Shown here: one piece after another, positions 1 to 8,158 of the stretch | Layout of the letters: each line of letters begins with the position of its first letter | Position numbering within the stretch: the stretch's first letter is position 1 | Assembly: GCF_001514125.1 (NCBI RefSeq) | Contig: NZ_KQ948561.1 | Span: 186,001 to 250,000 of the forward strand | Source: Streptomyces longwoodensis | Lineage (GTDB): Bacteria > Actinomycetota > Actinomycetes > Streptomycetales > Streptomycetaceae | Direction: 5' to 3' | DNA: 64,000 nt | The notes under the pieces: model-generated | What the model saw: only the letters and a program-made list of their open reading frames with translations | Database searches by the model: none | Told to the model about the DNA's origin: nothing | Made by a program: the position numbers and the translations under genes

Positions 1-2294
1 GGGGCGGGGACCGTGAGGATGTAGGAGCCGTCGGCCAGGGTGGTGACGCGGTCCAGCTGGCGGCCGCCCTTGGACAGGAGCGTCACCGCCGCGCCGTCGA
101 CCGGGGCGCCCGAGGCGTCGCGGACGAAGCCGTGGACCGCGGAGGAGGGGCCGCCCGTGCCGGGGGCGGGCTCCGGAGCCGGGTCCTCCGCCGGTTCCAC
201 CGCCAGGTGGGGCAGCCGCCGGTCGAGCCAGGCCGGCAGCCACCAGTTGGAGCTGCCGAGCAGGTGCATCGCCGCCGGGACCAGCGCCGTGCGCAGGAGG
301 AACGCGTCCAGCGCCACCGCCGCCGCGAGGCCCACGCCCGCCATCGCCGCGCCCGAGTCGCCGCTGAGGACGAAGGCGAGGAAGACGCACACCATGATCA
401 GCGCCGCCGAGTTGATGACCCGGCTGGTCTCCGCGAGGCCGACCCGCACCGCCCGTGCGTTGTCCCGGGTGTGCACCCACTCCTCGTGCATCCGGCTCAC
501 CAGGAACACCTGGTAGTCCATCGACAGGCCGAAGAGCAGGGACAGCATGATGACCGGGAGGAACGCGTTGATCGGGCCCTCCTTGCCGAGGGCGAGCAGG
601 TCCAGGCCCCAGCCCCACTGGAAGACGGCGACCAGCACGCCGAACGACGCCGCCGCCGCGATCAGGTTCATCACCGCCGCCGTCAGCGGCACCACGAGCG
701 AGCGGAACGCCACCAGGAGCAGCAGGAAGCCCAGTCCGATGATCGTCGCGACGAACAGCGGCAGTCGGTCGCCGGTGACCGTCGCGAAGTCCTTGGACAC
801 CGCCGTCACCCCGCCGACGTGCGCCGACGCCCCGGCCCGCGGGATCACCTCGTCGCGCAGGGTGTCGATCAGCTCGTCGGTCTCCTTCGACTGCGGGGAC
901 GTCGTCGGGACCACCTGGACCACCGTCACGCCGCCGGCGGGCGGCAGCGCCGCCACCCGGGCCACGCCCTCGGTGCCCTGGATGCCCTTGACCAGCGCCG
1001 CGGTGTCGCCGCCGTCGGCCACGACCTGGAGGGGGCCGTTGAAGCCCGGCCCGAAGCCCTCGGCGAGCAGGTCGTACGCCTGGCGGGTGGTCGTGGTGGT
1101 GTCGTCGTTGCCCTGGTCGGTGGCGCCGAGGCGCAGCGACAGCACCGGCAGCGCCAGGACCGCCATGACGACCAGCGCCAGCGCCGCGACCGTACGGGGC
1201 CTCCGCTGCACGCCCGCCGACCAGCGGGCCGCGAGGCCGCTCGCACGCTCCGGCTCGGGCCCGGCCTCCGCGAGCCGGCGCCGCTGCCGGCGGCTGAGGA
1301 CCCGCGGGCCCAGGAAGCCCAGCAGGGCCGGCAGCAGGGTGGTCGCCGCGAGCACGCTCAGCACCACGGTGAGGGACGTGCCGATGACCACGCCGTCCAG
1401 GAAGCGCAGGTTCGTCACCAGCATCCCGGCGAGCGCGATGCACACCGTGCCGCCCGCGAACAGCACCGCCCGTCCGGAGGTGTTCATCGCGGTGACCACC
1501 GACTCCTCCGGGTCGAGGCCGCGCAGGATGCCGCGCCGGTGCCGGGTGACGATGAACAGCGCGTAGTCGATGCCGACGCCGAGTCCGATCAGCGAGGCGA
1601 GCAGCGGCGCGAGGTCGGGGATGTCGGTGCTGTGGCTGAGCAGCTGGGTGCCGAACAGGCCCATGCCCACGCCGAAGACCGCCACCGCGATCGGCAGCAG
1701 CATCGCGAACACCGAGCCGAAGGCCAGGAAGAGCACGACGGCCGCGGCCACCAGGCCCACCATCTCGGCGAGGCCCGTCGGCGGCTCCTGCACGCGCTGG
1801 ATGGCCTGGCCGCCCAACTCCACGCGCAGCCCGTCCCGTTCGGCGTCCTGCGCGGTGTCGACGACGTCCTGCACGAGCTCCTTGGGCACCTCGTTGGCCC
1901 GCTGGGTGAAGGTGACCTGCGCGTACGCGATCCGCCCGTCCCGGCTGACCTGCGCCGCGCCCTGCGCCCCCGTGTAGGGGCCGGCGACGTCCCCGACGCC
2001 CTTCATCCCGGCGATCTTCTGCAGCGCGGGCTGGATGCGGGCGCGCACGTCCGCGTCGCGCACCGAGCCCTCGTCGACCTTCCACACGACGGTGTCGGTG
2101 TCGCCGGCCCGGGCCGGGAACGCCTTCTCCATCAGGTCGTACGCCTTCTTGGAGTCCGTGTTCGGGAGGGAGAAGACGTTCGCGTAGTCCGTGCCGGCCG
2201 CCGAGGCCGAGAACCCCAGGCCGAACAGCGCCCCCACCCACAGCAACAGGACCACCAGCCGGTGCCGATGGCACCACCGCGCCAATGCCGCCAC
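1..2294 (-). CDS. MMPL/RND-family membrane exporter with C-terminal carboxypeptidase-regulatory-like domain (3' end outside window)
   Basis: At least 764 codons are visible and the gene runs off the left edge. The GTG start at 2294 is preceded by GAAGGAGC, 7 nt upstream. The protein has the duplicated RND layout: one membrane segment directly after the start (VVLLLWVGALFGLGF), a large extracytoplasmic loop, a bundle of membrane segments containing the MMPL signature GLGVGIDYALFIVTRHR, then a second loop and bundle with GLSMDYQVFLVSRMHEEW. MMPL proteins export lipids or hydrophobic compounds using the proton gradient. From about residue 716 a small beta-rich domain begins (VHGFVRDASGAPVDGAAV) that resembles the carboxypeptidase regulatory-like or Cna-B-like fold and continues past the edge; such an extracytoplasmic tail is not part of the usual MMPL core. 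The gene is divergent from a two-component system that probably controls it. The substrate cannot be read from sequence. Confidence 0.93.
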   Translation of the reverse strand, partial: MAALARWCHRHRLVVLLLWVGALFGLGFSASAAGTDYANVFSLPNTDSKKAYDLMEKAFPARAGDTDTVVWKVDEGSVRDADVRARIQPALQKIAGMKGVGDVAGPYTGAQGAAQVSRDGRIAYAQVTFTQRANEVPKELVQDVVDTAQDAERDGLRVELGGQAIQRVQEPPTGLAEMVGLVAAAVVLFLAFGSVFAMLLPIAVAVFGVGMGLFGTQLLSHSTDIPDLAPLLASLIGLGVGIDYALFIVTRHRRGILRGLDPEESVVTAMNTSGRAVLFAGGTVCIALAGMLVTNLRFLDGVVIGTSLTVVLSVLAATTLLPALLGFLGPRVLSRRQRRRLAEAGPEPERASGLAARWSAGVQRRPRTVAALALVVMAVLALPVLSLRLGATDQGNDDTTTTTRQAYDLLAEGFGPGFNGPLQVVADGGDTAALVKGIQGTEGVARVAALPPAGGVTVVQVVPTTSPQSKETDELIDTLRDEVIPRAGASAHVGGVTAVSKDFATVTGDRLPLFVATIIGLGFLLLLVAFRSLVVPLTAAVMNLIAAAASFGVLVAVFQWGWGLDLLALGKEGPINAFLPVIMLSLLFGLSMDYQVFLVSRMHEEWVHTRDNARAVRVGLAETSRVINSAALIMVCVFLAFVLSGDSGAAMAGVGLAAAVALDAFLLRTALVPAAMHLLGSSNWWLPAWLDRRLPHLAVEPAEDPAPEPAPGTGGPSSAVHGFVRDASGAPVDGAAVTLLSKGGRQLDRVTTLADGSYILTVPA

Positions 2295-2431
2295 GCTCAA
2301 GCTCCTTCTTCGCTCGGTTCCCCCGGGTCCTGGCTCCAGCATGGGTGCCCGCGTGCGCGCGGGGCGGCCGTCTGCGGCGGTTCTCAAGGAACTCCAAAGC
2401 AACGGGCCGCCCGGGCACCGGCCCACCGCCC

Positions 2432-2437
2432 GATACT
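2432..2437 (+). promoter_or_regulatory. -10 element (GATACT) of the response-regulator gene, near-leaderless
   Basis: GATACT ends 6 nt before the ATG at 2444, so transcription should begin at or next to the start codon. No good Shine-Dalgarno lies in front of this ATG. A loose direct repeat, CTCAA (2383) and CTCCAA (2392), could be a binding site for the regulator itself; that part is speculative. Confidence 0.45.
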
Positions 2438-2443
2438 GGGGGC

Positions 2444-3133
2444 ATGACGACGGCCCCCGGGACGGTACTGGTGGTGGAGGACGAGCCGAGCATCGCGGAC
2501 GTCCTCGCCATCGCCCTGCGCTTCCACCGCTTCGAGGTGATGACCGCGGCCACGGTCCGCGCGGCGCTGGCCCTCGCCGAGCGCACCCGGCCGGACGTGG
2601 CCCTGCTGGACGTGATGCTGCCGGACGGCGACGGCCGTGAGCTCGGCCGACGGCTGCGCGACGAACAGCCGCAGCTGGGGCTGGTGTTCCTCACCGCACG
2701 GGACGCGCCCGCGGAGATCGTCGGCGCGCTCGGCTTCGGCGACGACTACATCACCAAGCCGTTCGACATCGACGTGGTGGTGGCCCGGATCGGCGCGGTC
2801 ATCCGCCGCACCCGCCCGGCCGACGTCCTGCCCCGGCACCCCCCGCTGCGCTACGGCGACCTGGAGCTGGACGAGACGACGTACAGCGTCCACCGCGCGG
2901 GCCGCACGGTCGAGCTGACGCCCACCGAGTACGCGCTGCTGCGCTTCCTGGTGCGCAACGCCGGGCGGATCGTGCCCAAGGAGCAACTGCTGCGCCACGT
3001 CTGGCAGTACGAGCACACCCCGCCGGAGTCCACGGTGGTGGAGACGTACATCAGCTACCTGCGGCGCAAACTCGCCGCGCTGGGCCCGCCGTTGATCACG
3101 ACCCGGCGCGGGGTCGGGTACGGGCTGGCATGA
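2444..3133 (+). CDS. OmpR/PhoB-family response regulator
   Basis: 229 residues. The N-terminal receiver domain has the acidic pair E12-D13, phospho-acceptor D56 (in ALLDVMLPDGDG) and the conserved Lys in DDYITKPF. The C-terminal winged helix has the PhoB-type pattern LTPTEYALLRFLVRNAG and ends with YISYLRRKL and RRGVGYGL. I place the start at 2444 because the receiver fold begins there; the frame is open further upstream but that stretch looks non-coding. It overlaps the following kinase gene by 4 nt (ATGA), so the two are translationally coupled. It is divergent from the MMPL exporter, the likely target. Confidence 0.95.
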   Translation: MTTAPGTVLVVEDEPSIADVLAIALRFHRFEVMTAATVRAALALAERTRPDVALLDVMLPDGDGRELGRRLRDEQPQLGLVFLTARDAPAEIVGALGFGDDYITKPFDIDVVVARIGAVIRRTRPADVLPRHPPLRYGDLELDETTYSVHRAGRTVELTPTEYALLRFLVRNAGRIVPKEQLLRHVWQYEHTPPESTVVETYISYLRRKLAALGPPLITTRRGVGYGLA

Positions 3134-4608
3134 GGCGCCCCCGGCTGCCGGTGAAAGCGCCCCGGGCGCGGCGGGCGATCCACTCGCTGCGGGTGCAGCT
3201 GACGCTGGCCAACGTGGCGCTGCTCGCCCTCGGCATCGTGGCCACCACGGCGGTCAGCCTGATGGGCATGCGGTACTACCTGCTGGACCAGGTCGACTCC
3301 GGGCTGACCAAGACCCGCGCGTCGATCGCGAGCACGCGACTCACGGTGCGTCAGATCGACTCGCTGACCGTGCTGTCGTTCGTCCGGGACCGGCTGGCGC
3401 CCGGGCAGTTCGACGAGCGGTCGACACCCGACTCGATCTTCACCGCGGTGGACGCGCACGGCCGCCCGCAGACCCTGTTCGGCGTGGCCCCGACCCCCGC
3501 CCAGCGGGGCCTGGCCGAGGCCGTCGACGACCCGGCCGCCCTGACCTCCGACCCCGACCCGCACTCCGTCGACGTGCACGGCGCCGCCTACCGCGTGACC
3601 GCGACCCGCCTCGCCGACGGCACGTACGTGCTGCTGGCCGCCTCCACCGACGGCCTGCACAAGGGCATCGGCAAGGCCCTCAAGCTCGACCTGGCCGTGG
3701 GCACGCTGCTGCTGTCGCTGCTGGCGTGCCTGACGCTGTTCAGCGTGCGGCGGCGGATGCGGCCGCTGGAGGACATGGTGGAGACCTCCTCGGCCATCGC
3801 CGAGGGCGACCTGACCCGGCGGGTGCCCTCGCGGCACCACTCCACCCGGGAGGTGGAGCAACTGCGGCTCGCGCTCAACTCGATGCTGCACCAGGTCGAG
3901 TCGGCGTACCGCACCCGCGAGCACAGCGCGACCCAGCTGCGCCGGTTCGTCGCCGACGCCTCGCACGAGCTGCGCACCCCGCTGTCCGCGATCCGCGGCT
4001 ACCTCCAGCTGTACGACCAGGGGATGCTGCGCGACGCCCAGGAGCGGCGCCGGGCCTGGGACCGCATGAACGGCGAGGTGGACCGCATGGGCCGGCTCGT
4101 GGACGAGCTGCTCACCCTGGCCCGGCTGGACCAGCGGCCCGAACTGCGGCTGCGGGACGTCGACGTGGGCCGGCTGGTGCGGGACGCGGCCGAGGACCTG
4201 CGGGCGCAGCAGCCGGAGCGGCCGCTCACCGTGGACGCCGCCGCGCCGGTGCGGGTGCGCGCGGACGAGTCGGGGCTGCGCCAGGTGCTCGGCAACCTCG
4301 TCGCCAACGTCCGCATCCACACGCCCGCGGACGTGCCGGTGCGGCTCGGCGCGGAGCGGACGGGGGACGCCGAGGGCGTCGTACGGCTGTGGGTGCGGGA
4401 CGAGGGGCCGGGGCTGGCCGCGGACGACGCGGCGCGGGTCTTCGACCGCTTCTTCCGCGCGGGCGGCGGCGCGGGCAGCGGCCTGGGGCTGGCGATCGTG
4501 CAGGGCGTGGTGCACGCTCACGGCGGCGAGGTGTCGGTGCGCACGGCACCGGGCGAGGGGCTGACGGTCACGGTGGAGCTGCCGGCCCGGCGCGAGGAGT
4601 GCGACTAG
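3130..4608 (+). CDS. membrane sensor histidine kinase
   Basis: 492 residues: first membrane helix at about 20-45, an extracytoplasmic sensor region of about 140 residues, a second helix at about 185-207, a HAMP linker (RRRMRPLEDMVETSS), a HisKA domain with phospho-acceptor H279 in DASHELRTPLSAIRGYL, and a HATPase domain with N box (LGNLVANVRIHT), G1 (DEGPGL) and G2 (GSGLGLAIVQ). This is the classical architecture of a kinase that senses the envelope and phosphorylates its OmpR partner. It starts inside the stop codon of the response regulator. The signal is unknown; pairing with the exporter suggests an envelope or drug stress. Confidence 0.95.
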   Translation: MRRPRLPVKAPRARRAIHSLRVQLTLANVALLALGIVATTAVSLMGMRYYLLDQVDSGLTKTRASIASTRLTVRQIDSLTVLSFVRDRLAPGQFDERSTPDSIFTAVDAHGRPQTLFGVAPTPAQRGLAEAVDDPAALTSDPDPHSVDVHGAAYRVTATRLADGTYVLLAASTDGLHKGIGKALKLDLAVGTLLLSLLACLTLFSVRRRMRPLEDMVETSSAIAEGDLTRRVPSRHHSTREVEQLRLALNSMLHQVESAYRTREHSATQLRRFVADASHELRTPLSAIRGYLQLYDQGMLRDAQERRRAWDRMNGEVDRMGRLVDELLTLARLDQRPELRLRDVDVGRLVRDAAEDLRAQQPERPLTVDAAAPVRVRADESGLRQVLGNLVANVRIHTPADVPVRLGAERTGDAEGVVRLWVRDEGPGLAADDAARVFDRFFRAGGGAGSGLGLAIVQGVVHAHGGEVSVRTAPGEGLTVTVELPARREECD

Positions 4609-4619
4609 GGTCCTCGGAA

Positions 4620-5027
4620 TCAGCGGGGCGGGTCGGCGTGGATCAGGGCCCAGACCGTCTTGCCGTCGTGGCCGCGGGTCCACACGCCCCACGCGGCGGC
4701 CAGGTGCTCCACCAGGTGCAGTCCGCGGCCGTGCTCGGCGGCCGTGCCGACCCGGCGCGGGCGGGGTTCGCGCAGTCCCCCGTCGGACACCTCGACCAGG
4801 CAGGAGCCGTCGGCGAGGGCGGTGACGGCCACCTCGAACTCCCGCTCGGCGCGCGGCCCGTGCCGTACGACGTTGGTGGCCAGCTCGGACACCAGCAGGA
4901 CCGCGTTGGCGAGTGCCGGGTCGTCGGGGCCGTGCCCCCAGGCGGCCAGGTGCTCACGCACTCCGCGCCGGGCGAGCGCGACGGACGCCGGGTGCCGGGG
5001 CAGCCGGATCGAGTGGCGTCTCAGCAC
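4620..5027 (-). CDS. SpoIIAB/RsbW-like ATP-binding protein (regulatory serine kinase family)
   Basis: 135 residues forming a single GHKL-type ATPase domain: N box ALANAVLLVSELATNVVRHG, a G1-like VEVSDGGLREP and a G2-like EHGRGLHLVEHLAAAWGV. Streptomyces has many such short proteins; some phosphorylate anti-anti-sigma factors, most have no known partner. The start is GTG at 5027, with GAGGAG 6 nt upstream. It converges with the kinase gene, the stops being 11 nt apart. No STAS-domain partner or sigma factor lies next to it, so its pathway cannot be inferred from context. Confidence 0.85.
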   Translation of the reverse strand: MLRRHSIRLPRHPASVALARRGVREHLAAWGHGPDDPALANAVLLVSELATNVVRHGPRAEREFEVAVTALADGSCLVEVSDGGLREPRPRRVGTAAEHGRGLHLVEHLAAAWGVWTRGHDGKTVWALIHADPPR

Positions 5028-5139
5028 ATCGGCTCCTCACCCCGTACCCGCCCCCGTCACAACGCGCCCGTGGGGTGACTGCCCGTCAGCGGGCGAACGC
5101 ATGCACGAACCGCCCGCGGCACGCGGGTCCGGGCGGCGG

Positions 5140-6450
5140 TCAGGCGCGGGTCGACGCCAGTTCGATCACCGTGATGTCGGACGGCGCCCCGACCCGGGTC
5201 GGCGGGCCCCAGGCACCCGCGCCACGGGAGACGTACAGCTGGGTGTCGCCGTAGCGGTCCAGGCCGGCCAGCGTCGGGTTCGCGGCGGCCGCGACGAAGT
5301 TGCCCGGCCAGAGCTGACCGCCGTGGGTGTGGCCGGAGAGCTGGAGGTCGACGCCGTGCCGTACGGCCTGGTGGATCTGGACGGGCTGGTGGGCGAGCAG
5401 CACGCACGCGCGGGCGGTGTCCCGGTCGTCGAGGGCCTTGGCGTAGTCGGGGCCCTGGCCCTCGCGCTCGCCGGTGACGTCGTTGACGCCGGCCAGGTCG
5501 AACCAGGGCAGTTCCGCGCGGGCGTTCTCCAGCGGGCGCAGACCGAGCCGCCGCACCTCCGCGACCCACTGATCGGCGCCGGAGAAGTACTCGTGGTTGC
5601 CGGTGACGAACCAGCTGCCGTGCCGGGCCTCCAGTTGCGCGAGGGGGGCCGCGGCCGGGCCGAGGTCCTTCACGCTGCCGTCGACCAGGTCGCCGACCAC
5701 CGCGATCAGGTCGGGCCGGGTGGAGTTGATCGTGTCGACGACCGTCTGCGCGAAGCCGCGGCCCAGGACCGGACCCAGGTGGATGTCGCTGACCACCGCG
5801 ATGCGGTACCCGTGCGCCGCGCGCGGCAGCTTGGCCAGCGGCACGGTGACCCGCTTCACCCGCGGGCCGCGCAGGACACCGTAGGTGCCGTAGCCGACCG
5901 TCCCCACGGCCGCGGCGGCCGCGGCACCGGCGACGACCCGGGAGACCAGGAGCCGGCGGGAGGGGGCGGGCTGCGCGGGCGCGACGGGTTCGGCCGGGGG
6001 CGCGGGGTCGGCCGACGGTGCGGGTTCGGCCGGGAGCGCGGGCTCGCCCGACGGTGCGGGCCCGGCCGACGGTGCGGACCCCGCCGGGGACGGGACGGGG
6101 GACGGCGTCTCGACGGCCGGCCGCGGGGCGCGGCGTTCCAGGACGCGCCGCAGCAGCGGGCGCACCACTTCGCCGGCCAGGACCGCGAGCAGCAGGTAGA
6201 CCGACAGGGCCATCCACAGGAACCCCGGCCAGGCCAGGACCCGCTGGAGGAGGAACGGGGCACCGGCCCGCTCGGCCACCAGGGCGCCGACCGCCAGGAT
6301 CCAGCCACCCGCGATCACGACGGCGCCGGCCCGGCGCGCCCGGCCGGGGCCGGTCGTCGTGTCCCGGAACAGCCGCCGCCACAGGTACCAGTTGGCCGCG
6401 ACCAGCACGGCCAGGACCGCCAGGGCGAGCAGCACGTAGACGATCACCAT
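5140..6450 (-). CDS. membrane-anchored calcineurin-like metallophosphoesterase
   Basis: 436 residues. The first third is membrane: hydrophobic helices at about 1-17, 40-60 and 70-100, followed by a Pro/Ala/Glu linker (repeats of PAPSAEPA type, about residues 115-165) and another hydrophobic segment with RRLLVSRVVAGAAAAAAVG. The catalytic domain then shows all metallophosphoesterase motifs in order: VVSDIHLGP, VVGDLVDG, FVTGNHEYF, LLAHQPVQ and LSGHTHGGQLWP. This is the YkuE/YaeI-type family, some members of which act on phospholipid-like substrates. The linker length suggests the active domain hangs away from the membrane. The next gene upstream on the same strand is the small membrane protein at 6475-6714; the two may form one unit. 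Confidence 0.92.
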   Translation of the reverse strand: MVIVYVLLALAVLAVLVAANWYLWRRLFRDTTTGPGRARRAGAVVIAGGWILAVGALVAERAGAPFLLQRVLAWPGFLWMALSVYLLLAVLAGEVVRPLLRRVLERRAPRPAVETPSPVPSPAGSAPSAGPAPSGEPALPAEPAPSADPAPPAEPVAPAQPAPSRRLLVSRVVAGAAAAAAVGTVGYGTYGVLRGPRVKRVTVPLAKLPRAAHGYRIAVVSDIHLGPVLGRGFAQTVVDTINSTRPDLIAVVGDLVDGSVKDLGPAAAPLAQLEARHGSWFVTGNHEYFSGADQWVAEVRRLGLRPLENARAELPWFDLAGVNDVTGEREGQGPDYAKALDDRDTARACVLLAHQPVQIHQAVRHGVDLQLSGHTHGGQLWPGNFVAAAANPTLAGLDRYGDTQLYVSRGAGAWGPPTRVGAPSDITVIELASTRA

Positions 6451-6474
6451 GCGTCGTGTCCCCGTCCCCGTGCC

Positions 6475-6714
6475 CTATGACGTCCGACGCAGTGCGCGCA
6501 GCCCGCGCAACCCGATGCCCCCGATGACCGTCCCCAGTACGAAGGAGACGACGGCCAGCGTCAGGTGCACCCAGAAGAACGCGGTCGGCTGCCCGTCGTC
6601 GAAGGCCTGCCCGCTGCTGTCCTTGACCAGGTTCTTGACGAAAGTGACCCAGATGACCCAGCTCCACACCCCGAAGGCGAGCAGGAACCAGGAGAGGGGG
6701 CGGCTGAGCTTCAT
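6475..6714 (-). CDS. small two-helix integral membrane protein
   Basis: 79 residues with two hydrophobic helices (PLSWFLLAFGVWSWVIWVTF and about residues 48-67) joined by a short polar loop (KNLVKDSSGQAF) and a basic C-terminus. I do not recognise a named domain; proteins of this pattern are widespread in Streptomyces next to D-Ala-D-Ala carboxypeptidase genes. The start at 6714 is chosen because GATACT lies 6 nt upstream, implying a leaderless message; an open frame continues upstream but runs antisense through the carboxypeptidase gene. It ends 24 nt before the metallophosphoesterase start. Confidence 0.8.
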   Translation of the reverse strand: MKLSRPLSWFLLAFGVWSWVIWVTFVKNLVKDSSGQAFDDGQPTAFFWVHLTLAVVSFVLGTVIGGIGLRGLRALRRTS

Positions 6715-6720
6715 GGGTTC

Positions 6721-6726
6721 AGTATC
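6721..6726 (-). promoter_or_regulatory. -10 element (GATACT) of the small membrane protein gene
   Basis: On the minus strand GATACT is followed by 6 nt and then ATG (6714). No Shine-Dalgarno is present, so the mRNA is predicted to be leaderless. Confidence 0.5.
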
Positions 6727-6792
6727 GCCGTCCCGTGGCCGGTTCCGGGACCGGGGTGGGGAGGGCGGCGGGACTTCCCGTCGCGCGCCAGG

Positions 6793-6798
6793 TACGTT
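6793..6798 (+). promoter_or_regulatory. -10 element (TACGTT) of the D-Ala-D-Ala carboxypeptidase gene
   Basis: TACGTT followed by exactly 7 nt and the GTG start at 6806 predicts transcription from the first base of the start codon. Confidence 0.5.
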
Positions 6799-6805
6799 TC
6801 GCCTC

Positions 6806-8158
6806 GTGCCCGCACCGAAGATGCCGGCCGGCAGGCGGTCCCTGCTGGTCACCTCCGCCACCCTCGTGTCCCTCGCCTCGTCCCTGGCCCTCGCCGCGCC
6901 GGCCGCCGTCGCCGCCCCGACGCCCACGCCCGGCCCCTCCGCCCGTGCCTCCGCCAGTGCCTCGGCCCGTCCGACGGCGACTCCCCCGGCGGCCATGTCG
7001 ACCGTCGGCGGGGCGCGCCTCGGGCAGCCCGGCACCCAGGTGCAGCTCGCGGGCGGCGCCCCGGTGCTGCCGAAGGACCTCACCGCGCGCTCGTGGATCG
7101 TCGCGGACGCCGAGTCGGGCCAGGTGCTCGCCGCGCACAACGCGCACTGGCGGCTGCCCCCCGCGAGCACGCTGAAGATGCTGTTCGCGGACACCGTGCT
7201 GCCCCGCTTCCCCCGCACGCAGACCCACCAGGTGACCGTGCAGGACCTGGCGGGCGTCGGTTCGGGCTCCAGCATGGTCGGCATAAAGGAGGGTGAGACG
7301 TACACCGTCCACGACCTGTGGCTCGGGGTGTTCCTGCGCTCCGGCAACGACGCGGTGCACGTGCTGTCGGCCATGAACGGCGGCGTCCCCGCCACCGTGC
7401 AGGAGATGAACGCGCACGCCGAGGAGCTCCAGGCCCTCGACACGCACGTGATCACCCCCGACGGCTACGACGCGCCCGGCCAGGTCTCGTCGGCGTACGA
7501 CCTGACGCTGTTCGCCCGCTCGGGGCTGCAGAAGAAGGACTTCCGGGAGTACTGCTCGACCGTCCGGGCCAAGTTCCCGGGCGCGACCACGACGAAGAAG
7601 GGCAAGTCGTCCCGCTCGTCCTTCGAGATCCAGAACACCAACCGGCTGCTCGCGGGCGACTACGACATCTCCCAGTACCCGGGCATCGCGGGCGTGAAGA
7701 ACGGCAACACCACCAACGCGGGCGCCACCTTCACCGGTGTCGCCGAGCGGGGCGGGCGGGTGCTGCTGGTCACCGTGATGAACCCGGAGAAGCCGGACCA
7801 CAACGAGGTCTACAAGGAGTCGGCGGCGCTGCTCGACTGGGGCTTCCAGGCGGCCGGCAAGGTGACCCCGGTGGGCGAGCTGGTCCGGCCCCGGGGCGGG
7901 GCCGGTGCGCAGCCCGGCGCCGGCGACTCGGCGGGCGAGTCCGGCCAGGCGGGCGGCGGGTCGGGCACCTCCGGCGGGGCGGGCGCTTCGGCGAACCCCT
8001 CCGGCACGCCGGTCGCGGCCGCCACGGGCTCGGGCCACTCGACCGGGGTGGGTACGGCGATGGCCGTCGCCGCGGGCCTGATGGTGCTGCTGGTCGGGGG
8101 CGCGTTCCTCGTCAATCGTCGCTGGCCGCTGCCGGACCTGGTGCGCCGCCGACGGTGA
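6806..8158 (+). CDS. D-alanyl-D-alanine carboxypeptidase (peptidase S11 family), membrane anchored
   Basis: 450 residues. A signal sequence (VTSATLVSLASSLALAAPAA) is followed by a Pro/Ala/Ser-rich spacer and the transpeptidase-like domain. Active-site motifs: S121-x-x-K124 (ASTLK), S179-G-N (RSGND) and K298-N299-G300 in place of the usual KTG. The C-terminal 100 residues are Gly/Ser/Ala-rich, then one membrane helix and a basic tail (NRRWPLPDLVRRRR), so the enzyme is anchored with the catalytic domain outside. It trims the terminal D-Ala of peptidoglycan stem peptides and so limits cross-linking. The start is GTG 6806 from the leaderless promoter; ATG 6821 is an alternative. The 3' end overlaps the convergent YihY gene by 47 nt. 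Confidence 0.9.
   Translation: MPAPKMPAGRRSLLVTSATLVSLASSLALAAPAAVAAPTPTPGPSARASASASARPTATPPAAMSTVGGARLGQPGTQVQLAGGAPVLPKDLTARSWIVADAESGQVLAAHNAHWRLPPASTLKMLFADTVLPRFPRTQTHQVTVQDLAGVGSGSSMVGIKEGETYTVHDLWLGVFLRSGNDAVHVLSAMNGGVPATVQEMNAHAEELQALDTHVITPDGYDAPGQVSSAYDLTLFARSGLQKKDFREYCSTVRAKFPGATTTKKGKSSRSSFEIQNTNRLLAGDYDISQYPGIAGVKNGNTTNAGATFTGVAERGGRVLLVTVMNPEKPDHNEVYKESAALLDWGFQAAGKVTPVGELVRPRGGAGAQPGAGDSAGESGQAGGGSGTSGGAGASANPSGTPVAAATGSGHSTGVGTAMAVAAGLMVLLVGGAFLVNRRWPLPDLVRRRR

Noticed and set aside
132..2447. 771-codon open frame on the plus strand opposite the MMPL gene
   Set aside because: The opposite strand has unmistakable MMPL motifs and membrane helices; this frame is Arg/His/Gln-rich with no fold and is a by-product of high GC.
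3055..4692. Long minus-strand frame across the histidine kinase
   Set aside because: Shadow of the kinase gene; sequence is Arg/Pro/His-rich without any domain.
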